Source: Ignatzschineria larvae DSM 13226 (GTDB lineage Bacteria; Pseudomonadota; Gammaproteobacteria; Cardiobacteriales; Wohlfahrtiimonadaceae). Taken from it: a stretch of DNA of 64,000 nucleotides. Made by a program: the position numbers and the translations under genes. Positions within the stretch are counted from its first letter, which is position 1. Each line of letters opens with the position of its first letter. The stretch covers positions 521,501-585,500 of the forward strand of contig NZ_CP150637.1 of NCBI RefSeq assembly GCF_038500265.1. The letters are read 5' to 3'. The notes beneath the pieces are model-generated. The model made no database searches, was not told where the DNA came from, and saw nothing but the letters and a program-made list of their open reading frames with translations. This document shows, one piece after another, positions 37,041 to 46,340 of the stretch.

Positions 37041-37736
37041 CTAAGATTGCAAACCCAACCGTTTTTTATGAGCTCTCTGTAACACTTCGGAGAGGAAAAG
37101 TGCAATAAAAGAGATGGCAATAGCAATAATACAGAGACGCATTGTCGCGGATTCTTGATTGGGAATTTGAATAAGGGTATACATTGCTAATGGCAAGGTT
37201 CGGGTTTCACCGGGGATATTCGATACGAAGGTAATTGTGGCGCCAAATTCCCCCAGTGAGCGCGCAAAGGCTAGCACTACGCCGGCAATGATACCGGGCA
37301 TTGCTAAGGGTAGTGTCACGGTAAAGAACATCTTGAGCCGAGAAGCGCCTAAGCTACGGGCGGCAAATTCGAGATTTTGATCAATGGATTCAAAACTAAT
37401 GCGGATAGCGCGCACTAAGAGTGGGAACGAGACAACGGCAGATGCAAGGGCCGCTCCTTTCCAATTAAAGCTAAAAGAGATGCCGAAGATCTGATCAATC
37501 CATTTTCCAAGATAGCCATTTCGCCCCATTGTAATCAATAGTAGATAACCAATGACAACCGGCGGTAAAACAAGGGGAAGATTAATGATGCTATCGAGGA
37601 TTGTTTTACCTCGGAAGTTTTTCCGAGCAAGAACCCAAGCGCATAGAATACCGAAAGGGAGGCTAAAGATAATGGCAACTGCGCCGATCTTTAAGCTTAA
37701 AACAATGATTGACCATTCATATTCAGTGAGAATCAT
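37041..37736 (-). CDS. modB: Molybdate ABC transporter permease ModB
   Basis: Inner-membrane permease of the ModABC importer. 231 residues with about five TM helices. The EAA-type coupling loop is AARSLGASRLKMFFTVTLPLAMPGI, followed by the ModB signature FARSLGEFGATITFVSNIPGETRTLP. A family-typical length. It lies 431 bp downstream of modA, an unusually long gap that contains a dispersed repeat element, and 83 bp upstream of modC. Confidence 0.93.
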   Translation of the reverse strand: MILTEYEWSIIVLSLKIGAVAIIFSLPFGILCAWVLARKNFRGKTILDSIINLPLVLPPVVIGYLLLITMGRNGYLGKWIDQIFGISFSFNWKGAALASAVVSFPLLVRAIRISFESIDQNLEFAARSLGASRLKMFFTVTLPLAMPGIIAGVVLAFARSLGEFGATITFVSNIPGETRTLPLAMYTLIQIPNQESATMRLCIIAIAISFIALFLSEVLQRAHKKRLGLQS

Positions 37737-37768
37737 TAGGTATCGCGTCCTTGTTTCTGATGTTAAAT

Positions 37769-37898
37769 ATAGTAATGTCGGTTCAAAATAAGCTTATTTA
37801 AATGCCGGCGAATCGGCTGTAATAAGTAAGGAAGCCATTCTATCCGGCATATTGCAAGTGTTGTTTAAAATCAGTTTTCTTAAACCAAATTTACTATA
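37769..37898 (+). repeat. Correia-like inverted-repeat element, copy 9 (short form), inside the modABC region
   Basis: 130 bp. Left end TATAGTAATGTCGGTTCAAA, right end AAACCAAATTTACTATA. Arms ATGCCGG and CCGGCAT. It lies between modA and modB, just 33 bp before the modB start. The remaining roughly 270 bp up to modA hold no gene; a repeated GAAAATGATC/GAAAATGACC motif is visible at about 38055-38075. Confidence 0.88.
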
Positions 37899-38167
37899 GT
37901 ACTGTTAGATATCGTGAAAAGAGAGATGATTATAGCTTATTAGGGCGTTTGTGATTCGATGATCCCTCTAAAAAAGAATATTCATATCAATGGCAAATGA
38001 AGATGTCGAGCCATTAGATATGAATATCTATCTTAAAACTATTCGAAAACTCTTCGAAAATGATCCGAAAATGACCTTGAAACAATCTTAAAATATTCAG
38101 CCGCTAATAGATGAATACTACTAGATGAATATCTTAATTGTGTTGATGACAAGGTTTTCGAGTCAAT

Positions 38168-38941
38168 CTATTTAGTCGGTGCTGCAAAGCCATATTTTTT
38201 AAAAATAGCCGCCGCATCATCACTTAAAAGATATTTGTAGAATCCCTCAACAGGTTCTGAAGCGCGATCTTTCATAATAGCAATAGGGTACTCAATCGGC
38301 TCGTGAAGATCCGCAGGGAATGTGGTCACCGTTTTCACTTTCTCACTGACACTTGCATCAGAGGAGTAAACAACCCCTAAATCTGCTTCTTTCACTTCTA
38401 CTAAGAGAAGGGCTGCGCGCACGTTTTGTGCTGCGGCAACGCGAGGTTCAACAGTCTTCCAAACGCCTAATTTTTCAAAAGATTCTTTGGCATAGAGACC
38501 TGCCGGAACGTGATCAGGATCACCTAAGGCAATATGTGTTTTCGCTAGCGCATCTTTCCAAAATTCATTAGAGGCAAATTCGACTTTATATTTTGTAGGA
38601 TTCTCTTTGTAAGTGATAAGCGCTAACTCATTTTTAACGATATTAGTGCGCGTTGGATTATCGATGAGATTTTTCTCTTCAAGATAGTTCATCCAGCTTT
38701 GGTTTGCTGAGATAAAGATATCTGCCGGTGCGCCTTGTTCGATTTGGCGTGCAAGATTTGATGAAGAGTCATAGAGCGATTCGATATGATCTTGACTGTC
38801 GATTTTACCGTATGCTTCAGTGATCTCATCCACTGCATTTTGGAGTGATGCTGCTGCGAAAACAGTGATGTTTTCTGCTTGAGCCATTAAACTTGCAGGG
38901 AGAATAAGGAGCGCAAGCGCACTTCTTTTAAAGAGTTTCAT
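38168..38941 (-). CDS. modA: Molybdate-binding periplasmic protein ModA
   Basis: Substrate-binding protein of the molybdate importer. 257 residues with a Sec signal peptide of about 22 residues (ending LMAQA). The mature protein has the ModA features: ITVFAAASLQNAVDEI, YDSSSNLARQIEQGAPADIFIS and a middle segment ALGDPDHVPAGLYAKESF, matching the oxyanion-contacting loops. The C-terminus has FYKYLLSDDAAAIFKKYGF. GAGGAA precedes the ATG. First gene of the mod set; the mod genes fit with the molybdoenzyme operon 10 kb downstream. Confidence 0.95.
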   Translation of the reverse strand: MKLFKRSALALLILPASLMAQAENITVFAAASLQNAVDEITEAYGKIDSQDHIESLYDSSSNLARQIEQGAPADIFISANQSWMNYLEEKNLIDNPTRTNIVKNELALITYKENPTKYKVEFASNEFWKDALAKTHIALGDPDHVPAGLYAKESFEKLGVWKTVEPRVAAAQNVRAALLLVEVKEADLGVVYSSDASVSEKVKTVTTFPADLHEPIEYPIAIMKDRASEPVEGFYKYLLSDDAAAIFKKYGFAAPTK

Positions 38942-39048
38942 ATTTTATTCCTCAATATTGTAACTGTGAACAGTGTGGGTGAAGATTCAAAAATAGAGGG
39001 AGTACATTCCCTTAAAAATCCCATAAACGTATTTAACATAAGTCATTT

Positions 39049-39082
39049 ATCGCTAATATGTAACTACCCAATATAACTAGAT
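39049..39082. promoter_or_regulatory. Weak candidate ModE-type operator upstream of modA
   Basis: An imperfect inverted repeat with half-sites ATCGCTAATAT and AATATAACTAGAT, about 110 bp upstream of modA. It resembles the AT-rich half-sites bound by ModE at molybdate-regulated promoters, but the match is partial and no modE gene is in the window. Confidence 0.22.
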
Positions 39083-39364
39083 GAGTCAGGATGGAGAGCG
39101 TTTGTTGTTACAATATGGGGGAAGAATGCAGGGAAAAAGCTTTAGAAATCTTGTCGGGTACGCTATAAGATTAAGAGGAGGCGGATCAGGCTTTTCAAGT
39201 AGAACTTGTAAAAGAGGCGTATAATGTGATTCGTTATGAATAATAAACAATCTATCGACTGAAGAAATGGGTGAGTGAGGTTTGGATGAGTGCGGTTTTT
39301 ATCTGAAAATCTGAACCCTTTAGAAGCTTGAGAAGATAGATCGACTTATAAAAAGAGAGAAACA

Positions 39365-40804
39365 ATGATTGAACAAAAATCCCCCCAACTTTTATGGCAA
39401 CATTTTGCACAATTAAGCGCTATTCCTCGCCCCTCTAAAAAAGAGGAGAGAGTCCGCGCATTCTATAAAGCGTATGCGGCAGAGAAAGGCTTCGCTTTTG
39501 ATGAAGATGAGATCGGTAATATCGTGATTAAAAAGCCGGCAACACCGGGTTATGAAAATGCCCCGAAGGTGATTTTACAAGGTCATATCGATATGGTTTG
39601 TCAAAAGCGGGATGAGAGTGATCACGATTTTGATAATGACCCGATTGCGCTACAGATCAAAGAGGATTGGCTCTATGCAACCGATACGACTTTAGGGGCG
39701 GATAATGGGATTGGTGTTGCCGCAGCGGTTGCGATCTTAGAAGATGAGACAGCAGAACACGGTCCATTAGAAGTGCTCTTAACTGTGGATGAAGAGCAAG
39801 GTATGGGCGGCGTGCAGAATATTCGGGAGAATTGGTTAGAGGGGCAATATCTTCTCAATCTCGATAGTGAAGAAGAGGGAGAATGTACGGTCGGTTGTGC
39901 CGGTGGCTCTGATTTTGCGGTGACGAAATCACTGAATTTCGATCAAGAAGCACGAGGTGTTTTCTATCGTGTCACTGTTGAAGGGTTACGGGGCGGACAT
40001 TCCGGGATTGATGTGCATAAAGAGCTTGGGAATGCCAATATGCTTTTAGCGGAACTACTGGCCGGATTTGCGCATCGCTCGGCGTTACGTTTAGCTTCTT
40101 TTACCGGCGGGACATTACGCAATGCGATTCCGCGTTCAGCGGTGGCGGTTGTTTCTGTACACGAAGCGCATAAAGCAGATTTTGAAGCCTATCTTGAAGA
40201 GATGAATCAATCCTTTAAAGCGCGTTTAAAAGGGGCGGATGAGGGTGTGAATATTCGATTTGTCGCTTCTGAACCGCAACCGACGATTGACGCTGAAGAG
40301 AGTGCAAAAGTGCTCAACTTGTTGCTGTTATTGCCTTGTGGGGTGATTCGTAAATCGGTGGAAATCCCTGTTGTTGAAACAAGCTGTAATGTTGGCGTTG
40401 TCCGCATTGATCCTGAACATCAATTGCAGATCGATCTTTTAGCAAGATCAATCACAGATCGAGGCTTAGATGTGGTGCGGACACGTATTAAGGCTGCAGC
40501 ACTGCTAAGTGGTGCATTCTCTGAAGAGAGCAATGATTATCCTGCGTGGCAGCCTAATCTTGACTCAGTGCCATTACAGCGCTTATTAGAGGTCTATCGT
40601 GCAGAAACAGGGGAAGAGATGAAAATTTCTGTATTGCACGCCGGACTTGAAACAGGGCTTTTAGGTCAGAAATATCCTCATTTAGAGATGGTAAGCTTTG
40701 GGCCTACGATTAAAGGGGCTCATTCACCGGATGAGCGAGTGAATATTCCAAGTGTTGATCGTTTCTATCATCTTTTAAAGTTACTGTTGAAAAATTTGAA
40801 GTAG
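39365..40804 (+). CDS. pepD: Aminoacyl-histidine dipeptidase (peptidase D)
   Basis: Cytoplasmic zinc dipeptidase of family M20C, cleaving Xaa-His dipeptides such as carnosine. Metal and catalytic residues are visible: His74 and Asp76 (GHIDMV), Asp113 (GADNGIG), the Glu pair at 143-144 (DEEQGMGG) and the Asp in LNLDSEEEGE. The C-terminal histidine lies in GAHSPDERV. 479 residues, as in E. coli (485). It diverges from modA. Its activity releases histidine, which fits functionally with the hut genes 15 kb away. Confidence 0.95.
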   Translation: MIEQKSPQLLWQHFAQLSAIPRPSKKEERVRAFYKAYAAEKGFAFDEDEIGNIVIKKPATPGYENAPKVILQGHIDMVCQKRDESDHDFDNDPIALQIKEDWLYATDTTLGADNGIGVAAAVAILEDETAEHGPLEVLLTVDEEQGMGGVQNIRENWLEGQYLLNLDSEEEGECTVGCAGGSDFAVTKSLNFDQEARGVFYRVTVEGLRGGHSGIDVHKELGNANMLLAELLAGFAHRSALRLASFTGGTLRNAIPRSAVAVVSVHEAHKADFEAYLEEMNQSFKARLKGADEGVNIRFVASEPQPTIDAEESAKVLNLLLLLPCGVIRKSVEIPVVETSCNVGVVRIDPEHQLQIDLLARSITDRGLDVVRTRIKAAALLSGAFSEESNDYPAWQPNLDSVPLQRLLEVYRAETGEEMKISVLHAGLETGLLGQKYPHLEMVSFGPTIKGAHSPDERVNIPSVDRFYHLLKLLLKNLK

Positions 40805-40891
40805 GAAGAAGATCGGCTTAACTCTATGATGAACATACCCTCTCATGAGGAGAATATGCTATTGTAAGAGAGGTAAAGCCTATTTATTGAG

Positions 40892-40972
40892 ATGGTCAGT
40901 GCAGAGATTGCTGTCGTAACTATTGTCGGAATTATTATCGCAATATTCGTTCAATACTTGTTTAATCAATAG
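40892..40972 (+). CDS. Possible 26-residue single-TM peptide
   Basis: ATG 40892 opens a 26-codon frame whose product is almost entirely one hydrophobic helix (AVVTIVGIIIAIFVQYLF) ending NQ and a TAG. The composition is typical of bacterial small membrane proteins. No convincing ribosome binding site is seen (GAGAGG is 18 bases away), and the hydrophobic run could be chance in AT-rich DNA. It lies in the 367-bp pepD-patB gap. Confidence 0.28.
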   Translation: MVSAEIAVVTIVGIIIAIFVQYLFNQ

Positions 40973-41171
40973 TTGCTTAATAAATGGGCTAATGATGAAA
41001 GGATTCATTGAATCAATAGATCGAAAATGATCATATAAGGTGATCGATTGAAAGGAATGATGTGAGAAGATCTTCTGAAAAGAATGTTCTAAGTCGTGTG
41101 ATTTCTAAGCTTTGATGGTCTTACAAAGAGTTCTATTGCAAAGAATCATTAACAAAAGAGAAGAGGATAGT

Positions 41172-42353
41172 ATGACAACTTCAACCAAAATTTATGATTT
41201 TGATGAGATTATCAATCGCCGTAATAATAACTCAGATAAATGGTGTGCTTATTCAAAAGAAGTGCTTCCTATGTGGATTGCGGATATGGATTTTAAAGCG
41301 GCCGATGAGATTGTAGATGGTTTGACAGCGATGGCACAAACCGGCGTATATGGTTACGGGAAAGCGCGTCCTGATCGCCTATTAGAAGCAATCGTCTATC
41401 GCCTACAGCGCCTATATAATTGGACAATTGCGAAAGAGAGCATTGTTATGTTGCCAAGCCTTGTGAGTGGTTTTAATATCGCCGCTAATTTGGCACTGCG
41501 GGAGAATCCTAATGCAGAATATCTCTTTCACACGCCGGCTTATCCGCCCTTTTTTGCCATTGAGAAAAATGTGGGGAGCAAAGGGATTGCGGTGCCGCTC
41601 ATCGAGAAAGTCGAGGGCAACACACTGCGTTATGAGATCGACTTTGACAAAATGGAAGCCACTGTTACGGACAATACTAAGATTTTTATGCTCTGTAACC
41701 CACAAAACCCATCGGGTCGTGTCTTCACAAAAGAGGAGCTATTAGCTTTAGAAGCTTTTGCTGAGAAGCATGATTTAATCGTGCTTTCGGATGAGATTCA
41801 TGCGGAGCTTTTATGGGAAGGGGAACATATTCCTTACGCAACATTGAATGAGCGGGCAAAAGCACAGACGATTACGCTTATTTCTGCAAGTAAGACTTTT
41901 AACTTACCAGGGTTAAGTGGCGGCTTTGCGATTATTGAGAATCCTGAACTTCGGGAAGCATATGAGAAAGCAATGATGGGCTTTATCCCTCGTATGAATG
42001 TATTTGCCATGAAAGGTACAGAGCTGGCTTTTGATTATGGTGATGAGTGGCTTTCGCAGCTTAAAACCTATCTGATCGCTAATCGTGATTATTTAGTGGC
42101 TGAGCTTTCGAAGATTGAAGGCCTTAAATTTACCGTACCAGAAGCAACCTTTTTAATGTGGCTCGATTTCTCTGATACTTCAATTGCCGGTAATGCTTAT
42201 CAATCTCTATTAGATCATGGCTTAGCCTTAAATGATGGCAATACTTTTGGTGCAGATGACAACTATGCCCGCATCAATTTTGGCACATCTCGCTGCAATA
42301 TTGAGAAGGCGGTAGAGATTATACGAGGGACTTTAGGAAAAGCTACTTCATAA
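41172..42353 (+). CDS. patB: PatB/MalY-type cystathionine beta-lyase
   Basis: PLP enzyme of fold type I that splits C-S bonds, converting cystathionine to homocysteine, pyruvate and ammonia. The MalY/PatB subfamily is marked by PMWIADMDFKAADEIVDGL, GVYGYGKARPDRL, CNPQNPSGRVFTKEEL, SDEIHAELLW and the PLP lysine in SASKTFNLPGL. 393 residues from ATG 41172, chosen because GAGG lies just upstream; an in-frame ATG at 41112 has no such site. It converges with accC; a shared terminator separates them. Confidence 0.87.
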   Translation: MTTSTKIYDFDEIINRRNNNSDKWCAYSKEVLPMWIADMDFKAADEIVDGLTAMAQTGVYGYGKARPDRLLEAIVYRLQRLYNWTIAKESIVMLPSLVSGFNIAANLALRENPNAEYLFHTPAYPPFFAIEKNVGSKGIAVPLIEKVEGNTLRYEIDFDKMEATVTDNTKIFMLCNPQNPSGRVFTKEELLALEAFAEKHDLIVLSDEIHAELLWEGEHIPYATLNERAKAQTITLISASKTFNLPGLSGGFAIIENPELREAYEKAMMGFIPRMNVFAMKGTELAFDYGDEWLSQLKTYLIANRDYLVAELSKIEGLKFTVPEATFLMWLDFSDTSIAGNAYQSLLDHGLALNDGNTFGADDNYARINFGTSRCNIEKAVEIIRGTLGKATS

Positions 42354-42442
42354 AGTATCTAATTCCATTTAGTTGGATTATGAAATATTGATCTAAAAAT
42401 ATAAAGTCTTATGATGAATATTTAAAGTCGTTATCAAAAATG

Positions 42443-42476
42443 AAAAGCGCATTAACTATACAGTTAGTGCGCTTTT
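42443..42476. terminator. Bidirectional terminator between patB and accC
   Basis: AAAAGCGCATTAACT/AGTTAGTGCGCTTTT stem with an ATAC loop and one G-T pair, followed on the right by TTTTGTTG. Confidence 0.9.
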
Positions 42477-42532
42477 GTTGTGACTGATTTTACGATAATT
42501 GAGATGAAATCTCATCAGATCATTGGTAGCAT

Positions 42533-43888
42533 TTAAGCCCCAATTTTCGCTTCTTTCAGCATTTTCTCAAGATAGTGAATATCCATGCCACCTTTGAGGA
42601 ATCCTGGATCATTTAAAATCCGTAGGTGTAATTCCGCATTGGTATTGATCCCCTCAATCACAAGCTCTTGCAGTGCATTTTTAAGGCGTGCAATAGCCAT
42701 TTCACGAGTCGGTCCATAAGCAATAATTTTCGCAATCATTGAGTCATAGTATGGCGGGACACGATAGCCGGTGTAGATATGGGTATCGATTCGAATTCCA
42801 GGACCACCTGGTGGGTGATAAGTCGTGATCGTACCTGGTGACGGCACAAATGTTTCAGGATGCTCGGCATTAATCCGGCATTCAATAGCATGTCCTTCGA
42901 TTTGGATATCATCTTGCGTTAAACTTAATGGCTCGCCACTTGCAATTTTGAGCTGTTCTCTCACAAGATCAACACCTGTAATAAGTTCTGTCACAGGATG
43001 TTCAACCTGAATACGGGTATTCATCTCGATAAAGAAGAATTCACCATTTTCATAAAGAAACTCAAATGTACCGGCACCACGATAATTAATACGCTTACAC
43101 GCAGCAACACACGCTTCACCGATTTGCGCACGCTCTTCGGCAGTAATGCCAGGCGCAGGGGCTTCTTCAACCACTTTTTGATGGCGACGTTGTAATGAAC
43201 AATCGCGTTCACCTAAGTGAATGGCATGACCTTGACCATCAGCTAATACTTGAATCTCGATATGGCGTGGTTTTTCAAGATAACGTTCCATATAGACTTC
43301 AGGGTTACCAAAGGCCGCGAGCGCTTCTGATTTAGTAAGCTCGATTGAGCGAAGGAGATCTTTTTCAGATTCCACAACGCGCATACCGCGACCACCGCCA
43401 CCGCCGGAAGCTTTGACGATAATAGGATAACCGACTTCACGAGCAAGGCGAAGATTCTCTTCTTTATCATCAGAGAGTGCATCACCTGAACCCGGTACAC
43501 AAGGAACACCCGCTTCGATCATCGCTTTTTTTGCAGAGACTTTATCGCCCATAATCCGAATAGTATCAGCTTTAGGGCCAATGAAGATAAAGCCTGAGCT
43601 CTCTACTTGCTCTGCAAAATCCGCATTCTCAGCGAGGAAGCCATAACCAGGATGGATTGCATCAGCATTGGTAAGCTCGGCCGCTGCAATAATACTGGGT
43701 ACATTCAGGTAGCTAGCGCCGGGAGCTGCCGGTCCGATACAGACAGACTCATCTGCAAGACGAACATGCTTTAAGTCTTTATCTGCAGTGGAGTGAACGG
43801 CGACAGTTTGAATTCCAAGTTCTTTACAAGCTCTTAAAATTCGAAGTGCGATCTCTCCACGATTGGCAATTAATACTTTTTTTAACAT
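42533..43888 (-). CDS. accC: Acetyl-CoA carboxylase, biotin carboxylase subunit
   Basis: ATP-dependent carboxylation of the biotin on AccB, the first half-reaction of acetyl-CoA carboxylase in fatty acid synthesis. ATP-grasp features: [28 protein letters not shown] and the ECRINAE segment. 451 residues from the ATG at 43888 ([18 protein letters not shown]), the family N-terminus, with AAGGAG about 9 bases upstream. An in-frame TTG overlapping accB is rejected. It follows accB by 13 bp. Confidence 0.97.
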   Translation of the reverse strand: MLKKVLIANRGEIALRILRACKELGIQTVAVHSTADKDLKHVRLADESVCIGPAAPGASYLNVPSIIAAAELTNADAIHPGYGFLAENADFAEQVESSGFIFIGPKADTIRIMGDKVSAKKAMIEAGVPCVPGSGDALSDDKEENLRLAREVGYPIIVKASGGGGGRGMRVVESEKDLLRSIELTKSEALAAFGNPEVYMERYLEKPRHIEIQVLADGQGHAIHLGERDCSLQRRHQKVVEEAPAPGITAEERAQIGEACVAACKRINYRGAGTFEFLYENGEFFFIEMNTRIQVEHPVTELITGVDLVREQLKIASGEPLSLTQDDIQIEGHAIECRINAEHPETFVPSPGTITTYHPPGGPGIRIDTHIYTGYRVPPYYDSMIAKIIAYGPTREMAIARLKNALQELVIEGINTNAELHLRILNDPGFLKGGMDIHYLEKMLKEAKIGA

Positions 43889-43901
43889 CTCAAATTGCTC
43901 C

Positions 43902-44372
43902 TTATGCAAGGATCATCAGAGGCTGATCAAACTCGACAGGTTCACCATTTTCAACAAGGAATTTTACAACTTTACCTGATTCTTCAGACTCAATCTGATT
44001 GAACATTTTCATTGCTTCGATAATGCATACAACGTCCCCGACATTAACCTGTGCATCGACTTCTGTGAATGGGTCAGATGTAGGGGAAGCTGCGCGATAG
44101 AAAGTTCCTACCATCGGAGAGCGAATCACTTTACCTGAAAGTTCAGCTTTAGGTGCTTCAGCTGCAGTTGTTGCAACAGCAGGGCTTTGCGCTTGCATCT
44201 GAACTTGTGGCATTTGCATAGGCTGCATCATCGGTTGCATCATCTGCATGCCGGGCGCTTCTTTAGGGAAACGGCTAATGCGAAGCGATTCTTCACCATC
44301 GGTAATTTCGATTTCATCGATAGATGATTTATCAATGAGTTCGACTAATTTTTCTATTTCTTTAATATCCAT
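43902..44372 (-). CDS. accB: Acetyl-CoA carboxylase biotin carboxyl carrier protein
   Basis: Carries biotin between AccC and the carboxyltransferase AccAD. The C-terminal biotinyl domain (about residues 78-156) has the biotinylated Lys122 in IEAMKMF. The N-terminus [22 protein letters not shown] is standard. The linker at residues 42-62 is unusually Met/Gln-rich ([18 protein letters not shown]) where most homologues have Ala/Pro. 156 residues, the same as in E. coli. AGGAG precedes the ATG. It is first of accB-accC, downstream of aroQ. Confidence 0.97.
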   Translation of the reverse strand: MDIKEIEKLVELIDKSSIDEIEITDGEESLRISRFPKEAPGMQMMQPMMQPMQMPQVQMQAQSPAVATTAAEAPKAELSGKVIRSPMVGTFYRAASPTSDPFTEVDAQVNVGDVVCIIEAMKMFNQIESEESGKVVKFLVENGEPVEFDQPLMILA

Positions 44373-44397
44373 TAAGGTTAACTCCTATGTAAAAATG

Positions 44398-44430
44398 ATA
44401 AGGAGACCCTGCGAAAGAGGATCTCCTTAT
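44398..44430 (-). terminator. Terminator or attenuator between aroQ and accB
   Basis: ATAAGGAGA/TCTCCTTAT perfect 9-bp stem with a 15-base loop. On the minus strand it is followed by CATTTTTAC. It lies 5 bp after the aroQ stop and 26 bp before accB, so it would separate or attenuate accBC relative to aroQ. Confidence 0.75.
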
Positions 44431-44435
44431 TTGAT

Positions 44436-44897
44436 CTATTTATGAGAGATTATATTCAATATCTGTAGTAGTGCAAGCTCATAACCATAAAGCCCACAAC
44501 CGACTACAACGCCACTCGCAATATCTGAGAGATAGGAGTGATGTCGGAAGGTCTCTCGTTGGTAAACATTTGAGATATGAATCTCTACAAAAGGGATATC
44601 GACACCCAAAAAAGCATCCCGAATAGCAACACTTGTATGGGTAAATGCACCGGGATTAATAATGATACCGTCAATATCTGTTGTTTTTGCGGCATGAATC
44701 GCTTCGATAATCTCATACTCTCGATTACTCTGCATCGTTTTAAGCGTCGCTTTAAGTTGATGCGCTTTATTAATCATCATCTCTTCTAGCATCGCTAAGG
44801 TCGTAGAACCATAAATTTCAGGTTCACGCATTCCTAGGAGGTTTAGATTCGCTCCATTGATTAAAAGTATGTTTTTATCTCTATTTCGATTCATCAT
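44436..44897 (-). CDS. aroQ: Type II 3-dehydroquinate dehydratase
   Basis: Third step of the shikimate pathway, converting 3-dehydroquinate to 3-dehydroshikimate. Type II signatures are [21 protein letters not shown] near the N-terminus (flexible loop with the catalytic Arg and Tyr), [16 protein letters not shown] and the C-terminal VEIHISN. 153 residues. The start has two adjacent ATGs and no strong ribosome binding site, so it could begin one codon later. The aroQ-accB-accC order is common in Gammaproteobacteria. Confidence 0.95.
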   Translation of the reverse strand: MMNRNRDKNILLINGANLNLLGMREPEIYGSTTLAMLEEMMINKAHQLKATLKTMQSNREYEIIEAIHAAKTTDIDGIIINPGAFTHTSVAIRDAFLGVDIPFVEIHISNVYQRETFRHHSYLSDIASGVVVGCGLYGYELALLQILNIISHK

Positions 44898-45105
44898 GCT
44901 GATTATTTTACCGTATAACAGACAATAGTGCCTAGAATTTCACTTATACCATTTAGACCGGTAAATTTGTATCTTTTCTCTTATTATTTTTTGCATTTTA
45001 CGATCAGGAAATATTGATCGATGTTGTTCATTTAAAAAATAAAGCAGTATTTTTAATCTTTATTGGTTATACTTTTTGCGTGTTTAATAATATTGAAATA
45101 ACAGG

Positions 45106-46008
45106 ATGATTATACAACAGACGCAAAGTTTTAAAACCAAACTCGGACTTACCCTTTGTCTTTTTCTCTCTTCGTTTATCTCATTTGGCAGTGCAAAAGA
45201 GGTGGAAGCTAGGGGGGCAGGTAGTGAGCTTCTAACTACAAAACTAGCACAAGGAATGCAGATTAAGGATAAAAACCATACTCGAGTTAAATCGATGATT
45301 AAAGAGTTTGAATCCCATAGTCAAAGCGTATTTACCCATTTAGATGGGGAGGGCTTAGTAGTATTTAACTTTGTGGTACAAGAAGTTGAACGCCGAGGAA
45401 TGCCGCTTGAGATTGCTTTTATTCCTTTAGTAGAGAGTGGTTATAGGCCTAGTGCTCGTAATGGTCAGCATATTGGTCTTTGGCAATTAAGTCCTGTTGC
45501 CGCTAAAACGTTTGGTATTCATGTTTCACCTAAATCAGATGGTCGTTTGAATTTGATTAAAGCGACTAATGGTGCTTTGGATTATCTTGAGTATCTCAAC
45601 CGTCGTTTTGATGGTGATTGGCTTTTGACGATTGCCGCTTATAATGCTGGAGAAGGGCGCGTACTTCGCAGTATGAAGAAGAATCGTGCTGCGGGGAAAC
45701 CCACCGATTATTGGCACTTAGATCTTCCTGCGATTACTAAAGCATATATTCCTAAAGTATTGGCATTGTCATCATTATCTTTGAAAGAAGAACGCTTTGA
45801 TATTTTGATGGCTAAAATTCCGCAATTAGTGGAAGTAAAAGCTCAAAATAAAGCTAAATTACTCAATACCGTCAAAAAACATGGTATTGATGATCAAACG
45901 ATTAAATATTTTAATCCATCAGATGTCTATGCTAAAGATGGCTCATCTATTGTGATTTTGATGAAAGAGCTCTTAGATTTAGATGGATTATCCTCTTATG
46001 CACTGTAA
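45106..46008 (+). CDS. MltD-like lytic transglycosylase without LysM repeats
   Basis: Secreted murein lytic transglycosylase of the GH23/SLT fold. A signal peptide covers about residues 1-30. The catalytic glutamate lies in IPLVESGYRPSARNG, followed by GLWQLSPVAAKTFGI and AAYNAGEGRVLRSM, the SLT motif series, with the MltD-type PAITKAYIPKVLAL segment. E. coli MltD is 452 residues and ends with LysM repeats that bind peptidoglycan. This protein is 300 residues and has no recognisable LysM. The start has no strong ribosome binding site; TGGTTATACT at about 45064 is a plausible extended -10. Confidence 0.87.
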   Translation: MIIQQTQSFKTKLGLTLCLFLSSFISFGSAKEVEARGAGSELLTTKLAQGMQIKDKNHTRVKSMIKEFESHSQSVFTHLDGEGLVVFNFVVQEVERRGMPLEIAFIPLVESGYRPSARNGQHIGLWQLSPVAAKTFGIHVSPKSDGRLNLIKATNGALDYLEYLNRRFDGDWLLTIAAYNAGEGRVLRSMKKNRAAGKPTDYWHLDLPAITKAYIPKVLALSSLSLKEERFDILMAKIPQLVEVKAQNKAKLLNTVKKHGIDDQTIKYFNPSDVYAKDGSSIVILMKELLDLDGLSSYAL

Positions 46009-46042
46009 TATGATCGAAAACGGATCATTGCATGCATATTTT

Positions 46043-46216
46043 TATAGTAAATTTGGTTTAAGAAAAATGGCTTTTAAGTAGCTATTATGGGGTTTTAAAA
46101 GAAGATAAAACCGTACTAAACAACACTTGCAAGATGCCGGATAGAAGAGCTTCCTTTCCTCGATCAGCTGATGCGCCGGCATTTGAATAAGCTTCTTTTG
46201 AACCGATATTACTACA
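46043..46216 (-). repeat. Correia-like inverted-repeat element, copy 10 (long form)
   Basis: 174 bp in reverse orientation. Left end TATAGTAAATTTGGTTTAAG, right end GAACCGATATTACTACA. Arms ATGCCGG and CCGGCAT. It lies just downstream of the transglycosylase gene, before the shared terminator. Confidence 0.88.
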
Positions 46217-46276
46217 TCAATATATAACTTCAGTGCTTATGAGTATATAATCTGGCATTGGAAGTATTAATAATGT

Positions 46277-46314
46277 AAAACGCTAGTCGATTTGGTAATT
46301 GACTAGCGTTTTTT
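46277..46314. terminator. Bidirectional terminator between the transglycosylase gene and xdhC
   Basis: AAAACGCTAGTC/GACTAGCGTTTT stem with a 12-base loop, a left A-run and a right T-run. Confidence 0.9.
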
Positions 46315-46340
46315 ATTGCGATTAGAAAAGTGTTATTTTG

